DNA of 64,000 bases, from assembly GCF_014191875.1 (NCBI RefSeq), contig NZ_JACHXD010000013.1, positions 62,001-126,000 on the forward strand, given 5' to 3'. Every line of letters begins with the position of its first letter. Position 1 is the stretch's first letter. The translations under genes were made by a program, and so were the position numbers. The notes beneath the pieces are model-generated. The model was given only the letters and a program-made list of their open reading frames with translations. It did not search any database and was not told where the DNA came from. The stretch comes from Pseudoduganella violacea (lineage in GTDB: Bacteria > Pseudomonadota > Gammaproteobacteria > Burkholderiales > Burkholderiaceae_D). This document shows, one piece after another, positions 32,990 through 40,074 of this stretch.

Positions 32990-35089
32990 ATGAAGGTAAT
33001 ATTACAATCAGAATCCAGTGAATGCGGCCTTGCTTGTCTAGCCATGATAGCCAATCGTTATGGGTTTGAAATAGAAATTGGCGAACTCAGAAGAAGGTTC
33101 TCTGTAAGCTTAAAGGGAGCCACCTTAGCTCAAATCATTAGACATAGCTCATCTCTAGGGTTTGCAAGCCGCCCGCTTCGTTTAGAAATTAATGAACTTT
33201 CAATGTTGCAACTTCCATGCATATTGCATTGGAATTTAAACCATTTTATAGTTTTAAAAAAAGTATCTAAAGACCTGCGAGGAAGATTTTCGTATCACAT
33301 AGTCGATCCTGCAATCGGGGAGAGAAAATTAAGACGAGAGGAAATTTCTTCATGTTTTACTGGAGTAGCATTAGAGTTAACTCCAACTCCGTCCTTTAAG
33401 CGCATAGAAAAACCTAAGTCGTTAAAAATATTAGATCTTACTGGGCCTGTTATTGGCCTTAAGAAGGCAGCAGTACAAATTGTGCTATTAGCGATGGCTC
33501 TGGAAGTTTTTTCCGTTATAAGCCCATTATTTAATCAATATGTCATCGACGAGGTCATAGTTAGCTCTGATCAGGAGCTACTCACAACCTTAGTTATAGG
33601 CTTTGGAATTTTATTAATAATACAAAATCTTATTGGATTTGCTAGAAGCTGGTTTTTGATGCGTTGGGGAATGAGCCTTAATTTTCAATGGGGAGCAAGG
33701 ATTTTTTATCATTTAACAAAACTCCCTGTTTCCTATTTTGAAAAACGTCATGTTGGGGATATCGTATCCAGATTTTCTAGCACTGGAGCCATTCAGGTTA
33801 CTCTTAGTAGTATTTTTCTGGAATCAGCGCTAGATGGGTTAATGGCAATAGTTGCATTTTGCATGATGCTGCTATACAGCCCAAAGCTTACACTATTAAT
33901 TTGTATTTCTATCTTCTTATACACAGCCCTCCGAGCAGCATTTTATAGTTCATTTCGAGCGGCATCGCAGGAAAGACTCGTTCTCTCCTCAAAAGAAAAT
34001 AGTTATTTTCTAGAGACAATTAGAGCCATATCCCCATTAAAACTCTTTTGCCGTGAAGATAATCGCCGTTCAAAGTGGCTTAATTTACGAACCGACGTAA
34101 TGAATCGTGATATTAAAACGCAAAAAATTTCCTTGCTCTTTAAGGTATTCAGCACACTTATATTTGGAACTCAAAACCTGCTACTGTTTTACGTAGGAGG
34201 GAACTCGGTCATGCAGGGAAGTTTGACTGTAGGTATGCTCATGGCATTTTCAAGCTATTCCAATACATTTTCATCTCGAGCATTAAATTTGGTTGACTTA
34301 TTTACAAATATGAAAATGCTTAGCCTTCACTGCGAAAGGTTGGGTGATATTGTTATGGAGGAAATCGAGGAGGACCCAATTGAAGAATTCGACATCTCTA
34401 AGATTGGGTATGAAATTCAACTAAAAGACGTGAAATTTAGGTACGCAGAAGGAGAGCCTTGGATTTTAGATGGCATAACTATGACTATCCCTCCAGGGCA
34501 AAAATTGGCTTTAGTAGGTGATAGTGGCTGCGGAAAAACAACCCTATGTAAGATTATATTGGGTCTTCTAAAGCCGATCGAAGGGGAAATTTTATTAGAT
34601 GGTGTACCAATACGTAAAATCGGCATGAATACTTACCGCAAACAAGTCGGGACGGTAATGCAAGATGATGTTTTACTAGCTGGCTCCATACAAGAGAATG
34701 TTTCTTTCTTTGATACGCTTATGGACGTAGAGCGCGTAGTAGCATGCTGCAAAGCAGCTGCCATTCACGATGAAATTTCAGCTATGCCAATGGCGTACTA
34801 TACTTTAGTTGGTGATATGGGGAGCAGCTTATCAGGTGGCCAAAAGCAGCGAATATTACTTGCGAGAGCATTCTACAAAAATCCAAAAATTCTTATTTTG
34901 GATGAGGCCACTAGCCATTTAGACATAAATAATGAAAAAAACATAATCTCAACATTAAGAAAGGACGATTTCACACAGATAATGATTGCTCACCGTCCTG
35001 AAGTAATTCAGTCAGCACACAGAATTATCAAATTACAGGATGGGAAAATTTCAGAAATTCAATTTTTACCTGAATTGGTTGCGGCATAA
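32990..35089 (+). CDS. peptidase-containing ABC exporter (C39/PCAT, CvaB/RaxB-like)
   Basis: This 699-residue protein cleaves double-glycine leaders and exports the mature product. The N-terminal C39 peptidase (about 1-130) has the oxyanion Gln6 and catalytic Cys12 (QSESSECGLACLAMI), His85 (NLNHFIVL) and Asp106 (IVDPAIGERKL). A six-helix exporter domain (about 155-430) follows. The ATPase shows Walker A GDSGCGKTT (510-518), signature SLSGGQKQR (about 613), Walker B ILILDEATSHLD and the H-loop IAHRPE. All catalytic residues are intact. The ribosome site is weak. It lies between two genes for GG-leader proteins, its predicted substrates, and is AT-rich like them. Confidence 0.95.
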   Translation: MKVILQSESSECGLACLAMIANRYGFEIEIGELRRRFSVSLKGATLAQIIRHSSSLGFASRPLRLEINELSMLQLPCILHWNLNHFIVLKKVSKDLRGRFSYHIVDPAIGERKLRREEISSCFTGVALELTPTPSFKRIEKPKSLKILDLTGPVIGLKKAAVQIVLLAMALEVFSVISPLFNQYVIDEVIVSSDQELLTTLVIGFGILLIIQNLIGFARSWFLMRWGMSLNFQWGARIFYHLTKLPVSYFEKRHVGDIVSRFSSTGAIQVTLSSIFLESALDGLMAIVAFCMMLLYSPKLTLLICISIFLYTALRAAFYSSFRAASQERLVLSSKENSYFLETIRAISPLKLFCREDNRRSKWLNLRTDVMNRDIKTQKISLLFKVFSTLIFGTQNLLLFYVGGNSVMQGSLTVGMLMAFSSYSNTFSSRALNLVDLFTNMKMLSLHCERLGDIVMEEIEEDPIEEFDISKIGYEIQLKDVKFRYAEGEPWILDGITMTIPPGQKLALVGDSGCGKTTLCKIILGLLKPIEGEILLDGVPIRKIGMNTYRKQVGTVMQDDVLLAGSIQENVSFFDTLMDVERVVACCKAAAIHDEISAMPMAYYTLVGDMGSSLSGGQKQRILLARAFYKNPKILILDEATSHLDINNEKNIISTLRKDDFTQIMIAHRPEVIQSAHRIIKLQDGKISEIQFLPELVAA

Positions 35090-35109
35090 TATTTTCAAAA
35101 AGAGGAAAC

Positions 35110-35418
35110 ATGAGAGTACTAAACGAAATCGAAACCCAGCTTGTGTCTGGGGGTTATGAATCAATTGAATGGCCAAGCGCTGCAACGGAGGAATACTATA
35201 CCAATTTTTCGGATGGCTTTTTCGACTCTTACTCCTTTGATCTGAAGAATAGAGTGGTTATGGGAAACAAAGCCGTAACAACCGTCAACAGTAAAGAGGA
35301 AGCAATAAAAGCAGTGGAAGAGTGCGGTGGTTCGTTTGTTATAAAATACAAGGCTGCTGATGGGGAAAAACCGGAAATATGGACCATTGAATGCAAGGTC
35401 CCTATTGTAAGGAAATAA
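35110..35418 (+). CDS. double-glycine leader secreted protein, copy 2 (unknown family)
   Basis: This 102-residue paralogue of the protein at 32613 has the leader MRVLNEIETQLVSGG (15 residues); mature protein would start YESIEWPSAATEEYY. Conserved positions with copy 1 are the EWP near the new N-terminus, E-x-YT, D-x-x-FDSY and the C-terminal end EKP-x-x-W-x-I-x-CK-x-x-IVRK. It has two Cys versus three in copy 1. AGAGGAAAC lies directly before the ATG. It is 20 nt after the exporter gene, so it belongs to the same operon. An IS1595 element lies 16 nt behind its stop. Function unknown. Confidence 0.85.
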   Translation: MRVLNEIETQLVSGGYESIEWPSAATEEYYTNFSDGFFDSYSFDLKNRVVMGNKAVTTVNSKEEAIKAVEECGGSFVIKYKAADGEKPEIWTIECKVPIVRK

Positions 35419-35433
35419 AAGTATTAAGTGTTA

Positions 35434-36477
35434 CCTGATTATGTTCTTATCTCAGGATGCCCCAGAATCCGCCGCTCGAACACGGCGGTGTGCTGACGAT
35501 GGCCGCCGCCATGCGCGGCACCATCGCGGGCATGTCAGACCGGCGATTGAAGCGGTATTGCACCTCGGCCAGATAGCGCTGCGCATACTTGGACAATTTG
35601 AACGCATGATGAGTGCCGGACAAAGCCGTTTTCAGATTCCCGAGCAGGACGTTAAGCCATCGGAACGGCTCGATTTCCGTCCCGGCCTGGCCCTTGGGAG
35701 CGATCACTGTCTTGTGCACATAGCCCAGTTTCCTTAGTACTTCGAAGCCCAACAAGCCGTCGGAGATGACGCAACTTCCTGGCACAATCGCGCGTGCGGC
35801 CCCACGGTGTCAGTGCGGCGAACGAAAAGCCGTTGACCGGATCGAAGCGCACGCGCTGCGGGCGCCCTTCGCGCATTTCGACGGCCGCCACGAACGCCAC
35901 CTTGTTCGAAGAGCCGCGTCCTGGGCCGCCGCCGGTGCGCTCGCCGCCCAGGTAGGCATCGTCAATCCGCACATCGCCTTCCAATGGGTAGCGCGCCTCG
36001 CGCTGGACCATCACCTCCATCAGTTTGTGCTTAAGCAGCCATGCTGCCTTCCACGATATGCCCAGCTGTCGCATCAACGCCAGCGCCGCGATATTGGTCT
36101 TCGACTGCGTCATCAGGTAAATCGCCAGGTACCAGGTCGTCAACGGCAGCCGGCCATGTTCCATGATGGTGCCGGCGCGCAGGCTGGTTTGATGGCGGCA
36201 GGCTTTGCACTCCCAGTAGCGGTTGCCATTGCGTCTGAACTCGTAAGCTGCGCCGTGGTCACAGTGCGGGCACTTGAAACCGCGGCCCCACCGTGCCGTT
36301 GCCAGCGCTGCTTCGCACTGCTCCTCTGTACCGCACTCCTTCATAAACTGAGCCAGCGACAGTCCTTCCTGGAACTGAATTTCATTGATCGCCATGATTG
36401 ATCCTCCACGAGAAACCTATCGATGGCTATTCGACTGCGGGCTGCTGTGAAAGTTCTGAAGTTAAAACATAATCAGG
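35434..36477 (-). mobile_element. IS1595-family insertion sequence with 8-bp target duplication
   Basis: This 1044-bp element has imperfect terminal inverted repeats, CCTGATTATGTTCTTATCTCAG at the left end (given here as positions 35434-35455) matched by the right end read inward from 36477 at 18 of 22 positions. It is flanked by identical 8-bp copies AAGTGTTA (35426-35433 and 36478-36485). Length, 8-bp duplication and zinc-ribbon transposase all fit IS1595. The perfect duplication points to a recent insertion downstream of the second peptide gene. Its transposase is frameshifted. Confidence 0.93.
35447..36395 (-). pseudogene. IS1595 family transposase, frameshifted
   Basis: The N-terminal part (MAINEIQFQEGLSLAQFMKE) contains a zinc ribbon (FKCPHCDHGAAYEFRRNGNR, then WECKACRHQTS) and the ISXO2-like DDE domain start (VRIDDAYLGGERTGGG). 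After NGFSFAALTPWG the frame is lost; the C-terminal part continues in the next frame as SCVISDGLLGFEVLRKLGYV. Removing one C from the run at 35800-35803 restores TPWAARAIVPGSCVISDGL, so a single-base insertion explains the break. A programmed frameshift is unlikely for this family; the copy is probably inactive unless a full-length relative acts in trans. Confidence 0.9.
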
Positions 36478-36488
36478 AAGTGTTATAT

Positions 36489-36506
36489 GAGCCCTATCTA
36501 GGGCTC
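36489..36506. repeat. perfect inverted repeat right of the IS
   Basis: GAGCCCTA and TAGGGCTC form an 8-bp perfect stem with a 2-nt loop, 4 nt after the right target duplication. Before the IS inserted it lay about 70 nt after the peptide operon and may have been its 3' hairpin, though it lacks a T-run. The remaining 36507-36680 contains no supported gene. Confidence 0.45.
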
Positions 36507-36682
36507 AATCATCTTCCCTCCGGCGTCTACATTTTCCACCTCAAGCCATACGCAAACAATCGAGTGCAAAATATAAGCTAGAGTCTGTTGCCGATATCTT
36601 CTAGGATAAATGGCGGTGGTCGAGTAACGGCATAAGTTGAACTGGAGCCGATAGACCATAACCGTTTGTGTCCCCTAATAGT

Positions 36683-36714
36683 AAAAACGCCAGCCCTTTC
36701 AGACTGGCGTTTTG
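36683..36714 (-). terminator. terminator of TBDR at 36737
   Basis: AAAACGCCAG pairs with CTGGCGTTTT around an inner CCCTTTCAGA-type loop. On the minus strand the T-run follows the stem, right after the receptor stop codon at 36737. Confidence 0.85.
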
Positions 36715-36736
36715 CTATCACAGATGACGAAAGGAA

Positions 36737-39613
36737 TTAGAACTTGTAATTGGCACCCAATCGGAAATAACGACCCATACCATTGTGCAACTGGGTGTTA
36801 TAGCCCTGGAAGTTAGTCGTGGTGCCATAACGCACGTCATACGGAGCCTTGGTATCGAACAGGTTCTTGATGTTGAAAGTCAAGGTCAAGTTCTTGATAC
36901 CGGTGTACGCGTAGTTCACGTCAAAGGTAGTCCAGCTTTTCACTTCGCAATCGTTCAGGTTCGGGAAGAAGTCGCTGAATTTTTCGCTGCCGCCTGGATT
37001 GGTCTTGCCGGCGGCGTTCTTGCCGTAGTGGCAGAACGGTGCTGCATAAGTTTCCGTGTTGTTGGTACGGCGCAGCAGGGAAACCGGACCGACGTAGTTG
37101 ACGGTGGCGGTCACAGCGTGCACGTCCTTGCTCCAGGTGACGGAAGCTTTGCCGCGGTTACGTGGATTGTCATCAGCCGTGGTCGACCAGTCGGACAGGC
37201 CGCCATTGTAGCCGGCGGTGTTGGCCGCTACGTCGCCAGGATGCTCGGCGCGGCGGTACTCGTGCAGGTAGCTCCAGTTCAGGTTGGAGGTCAGACGGCC
37301 CCAGTCGCCCAGCGATTTGCGGTAAGCCACTTCGAAGTCGACACCGCTGACTTCGGTGCTGCCCTGGTTAACCCAGGCGCGGTTCACCTGCAGGATCGGA
37401 CCGGAGTTCGGGATCACCACACCGTTGGCGTCTTTCACCCAGTTCGCCGGATTGTTGTCGCGCACGACCTGCCCTTTCGGGTACTGGGTCGGGTGGTCGA
37501 TCACGGTTTGCGCGCTCAGCAGTGCGGTCTCGTTGGTCTTCTTGATGCGGTACCAGTCGACCAGGATGTCCAGATCCTTCATTGGGTTCAGGATCAGGCC
37601 CAGCGAGTACGACTTCGATTTTTCCGGCTGCAGGTTCGGATCGGAAGCCGAAACGCTGGAGAAGCTCTTCGAGCAGTCGGTACGGTCGGCACCGGTCAGA
37701 TAGTTCTGGCCGTCCGGGCAGCGCAGGGTATCGATGGCCGTGCTGAAGCTCTGCACGCCGCCTTCGGCGATCTGCATCAGCGCCGGTGCGCGGAAGCCCT
37801 TGGCGAAGGAGCCGCGCAACGCGACGCGCTCGGTGATGCTCCACTTGGTGCCGACCTTAGGCACAAAGCTCTTAGCGGCCGGGTATTTGTCGTAGCGGCC
37901 GGCGAAGTCCATTTCCCAGTTTTTCAGGAATGGGGTGCGCAGTTCGACGAAGCCCGATTTCACGGTGCGCTCGCCGTTCAGGCTGGAACCCACCAGACCG
38001 GTGATCTTGCCAGCGGCAATGGCCGAATCCGGGGTCAGGCCGATCGATTCCTGGCGGATCTCGCCGCCGAAGGCCAGGCCGATATCGCCGCCCGGCAGTT
38101 TGCCCAGGGTGGTCGACGCTTTGGCGTCGATCTGTTTCACCATCGCAAAGCCGGTGTTCAGGGTGTTGTGGGTCACGCCCGGATCAGCGATGGTGGCCGC
38201 AATGGTGCGGTTCTCGGTCATGATGCGCGCGATCTGGTCTTTCAGGATGTAGCCGTAGCTCAGCTCTTCACGCTCGCTGCGGTTCCACAGCAGGCCGGTT
38301 TCCCAATCCCAGTTGCCGGTCGTGCCTTTCAGGCCGACCAGGCCACGGTATGCCTCGTTGACGTTTTTCGAACCGCCAGGGGCGTTCATCAGGCGGAAGC
38401 CGACAGCCGAACGCGCGTCAGGGAACGGATTGTCCGGGTGGCCGACCGGCAGGATCAGCTGGAAGTTTTGCACCGGCTGGCCGGCGGCGAACACGCTAGT
38501 GGCCGAGGTCGAACGGGTGGCGATCGGCGCGCCCAGGTAGCTGCGCTCGGTGCGGCTGTAGGACAGCTCGGCGAAGGCAGTCACGTTCTCGCTGACTTGC
38601 ACATTGAAGCGCGACAGCACGTTGCCGTCCTTGCCTGCGCCCTGCACTTCCTTATAGTCATTCAGATTAATGTTACAGAAGGTGCGGCCGACCAGGGTGT
38701 CGGTCGGCAGCAGATTGTGGGCGGCGATGCTGCCGGTGATCTGTTGCGACGCGTCGCAGTTCACGCGGTTGATGACGTTGGCGCGGTCAGCATAGCTGTT
38801 GTAGAAGGTTTTCGAGCCTGGGCTGCGTTCCTTGTAGAAGAACGGCGAAGCGGTCAGCGAGCTGGAGAAGGCGTTCAAACGGCCGTTGATCGGGCCGTAC
38901 AGGTCTTGCTGCACGTCCTTGTCGCTCATCAGGGTGCTGTCGCGCTTGGATACGTCGAAGGAGATCAGGCCGCTGAAGCGGTTTTTCTCCAGATCGCCGA
39001 AACCCCAGACGCCATTGACGGTCTTGCGGCGGAATTCTCCGTCGTCGTTGCCGCTGATGCTGGCGCCCAGTTCGGCACCCTTGTAGTCGGACTTGGTGAT
39101 GAAGTTGATCACGCCGGCGATCGCGTCGGAGCCGTACACGGCCGAAGCGCCATCCTTGAAGATCTCAACGCGCTCGATGGCGGAGACCGGGATGGAGTTC
39201 AGGTCGTACACCGCCGATTTGCCCTGGTTCGGGTCAGCGTAGGCGGACGAGGTGATGCGGCGGCCGTTCAGCAGCACCAGAGTGGAGGATGAGCCCAAAC
39301 CGCGCAGCGAGGCGGTGGAAGCGCCGTTCGAAAAACCGCCGTCGGAACCGTCAACCGAAGCGCCGGAGCCGAAGGCGGGAATATTTTTCAGCAATTCCGC
39401 CACAGTGTTCGCGCCGCTGGCAGCGATCTCTTTGGCGCCCACGGTCTGGACCGGCGAAGAGCCTTCCTTATCCGCGCGCTTGATGTTGGAACCGGTCACG
39501 AAGACCTTTTGCACGGCCGGCTCAGCGGCCTGTTGCGCCATAGCGAACTGGGCGCCACCGACAGCCAGGGCGACGGCAACCACGCTTTGTTTGAGAACCA
39601 GGTTATGTTTCAA
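36737..39613 (-). CDS. TonB-dependent receptor (tandem copy A)
   Basis: This TBDR has about 958 residues. I place the start at TTG 39613 (MKHNLVLKQSVVAVALAVGG): GGAGAGAG lies 4 nt upstream, it gives a proper signal peptide ending AMAQQ, and the tandem paralogue has the same TTG, leader and ribosome site. An ATG at 39652 would add 13 residues in front. Plug motifs are VFVTGSNIKRADKEGSSPVQ, STASLRGLGSSSTLVLLNGR and VEIFKDGASAVYGSDAIAGV. The barrel has several paired-Cys loops (for example LRCPDGQNYLTGADRTDCSK). Its 3' end is the template-like relative of the remnant at 30584. The ligand is unknown. Confidence 0.92.
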   Translation of the reverse strand: MKHNLVLKQSVVAVALAVGGAQFAMAQQAAEPAVQKVFVTGSNIKRADKEGSSPVQTVGAKEIAASGANTVAELLKNIPAFGSGASVDGSDGGFSNGASTASLRGLGSSSTLVLLNGRRITSSAYADPNQGKSAVYDLNSIPVSAIERVEIFKDGASAVYGSDAIAGVINFITKSDYKGAELGASISGNDDGEFRRKTVNGVWGFGDLEKNRFSGLISFDVSKRDSTLMSDKDVQQDLYGPINGRLNAFSSSLTASPFFYKERSPGSKTFYNSYADRANVINRVNCDASQQITGSIAAHNLLPTDTLVGRTFCNINLNDYKEVQGAGKDGNVLSRFNVQVSENVTAFAELSYSRTERSYLGAPIATRSTSATSVFAAGQPVQNFQLILPVGHPDNPFPDARSAVGFRLMNAPGGSKNVNEAYRGLVGLKGTTGNWDWETGLLWNRSEREELSYGYILKDQIARIMTENRTIAATIADPGVTHNTLNTGFAMVKQIDAKASTTLGKLPGGDIGLAFGGEIRQESIGLTPDSAIAAGKITGLVGSSLNGERTVKSGFVELRTPFLKNWEMDFAGRYDKYPAAKSFVPKVGTKWSITERVALRGSFAKGFRAPALMQIAEGGVQSFSTAIDTLRCPDGQNYLTGADRTDCSKSFSSVSASDPNLQPEKSKSYSLGLILNPMKDLDILVDWYRIKKTNETALLSAQTVIDHPTQYPKGQVVRDNNPANWVKDANGVVIPNSGPILQVNRAWVNQGSTEVSGVDFEVAYRKSLGDWGRLTSNLNWSYLHEYRRAEHPGDVAANTAGYNGGLSDWSTTADDNPRNRGKASVTWSKDVHAVTATVNYVGPVSLLRRTNNTETYAAPFCHYGKNAAGKTNPGGSEKFSDFFPNLNDCEVKSWTTFDVNYAYTGIKNLTLTFNIKNLFDTKAPYDVRYGTTTNFQGYNTQLHNGMGRYFRLGANYKF

Positions 39614-39729
39614 AACTCTCTCCGCTTGAAATGCTTTTTTAATGAAGTCCATTTCGGAAGCCCCTAGGGTTTGCCGAAGGAATGATCAGAACACTACCGG
39701 CGGTAAAAATCAGTATCAAATATCAACTG

Positions 39730-39739
39730 TTGCATGCAA
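39730..39739. promoter_or_regulatory. TTGCATGCAA palindrome upstream of TBDR copy A
   Basis: This perfect 10-bp palindrome is about 120 nt upstream of the preferred start. The core TGCATG is shared with symmetric elements before three other TBDRs. The surrounding gap (39614-39996) is AT-rich upstream DNA with no other clear element. Confidence 0.4.
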
Positions 39740-39996
39740 GATACAGAACATACTTGCCAAATAGAAGTGAATGTGAATCGGCCCCTTTTCTGACAAAAGA
39801 ATGGAAATCAGTGCCGTTCCTGTAAGAAAAATTGTTATTCATTAGTAAATGAACATTTAATCCATTCCATAAAGTTATAGATCAATAAGTTCATCGCATA
39901 AACTTTTCGTTACAAATTTTTACTTCAGGAAAAAATCTTAGCTCAGTTGTTAACATTTCGCCACACTGTGCAACAGCGTGGATGGCGGCCGTAAAC

Positions 39997-40030
39997 GAAA
40001 AATGCCGCCCGCAACATAGCGGACGGCATC
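39997..40030 (-). terminator. terminator of TBDR at 40075
   Basis: On the minus strand GATGCCGTCCGC pairs with GCGGGCGGCAT and is followed by TTTTT. A second perfect hairpin (GACCGGGC and GCCCGGTC, 40041-40060) lies between it and the stop codon. Confidence 0.85.
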
Positions 40031-40074
40031 GTGGCCAGATGACCGGGCGACTGCCCGGTCAAGCCTGCTTGCTA

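Noticed and set aside
30891..36485. Prophage or integrative element
   Set aside because: No integrase, phage structural genes, tRNA target or attachment-site duplication visible; only the IS has clear ends.
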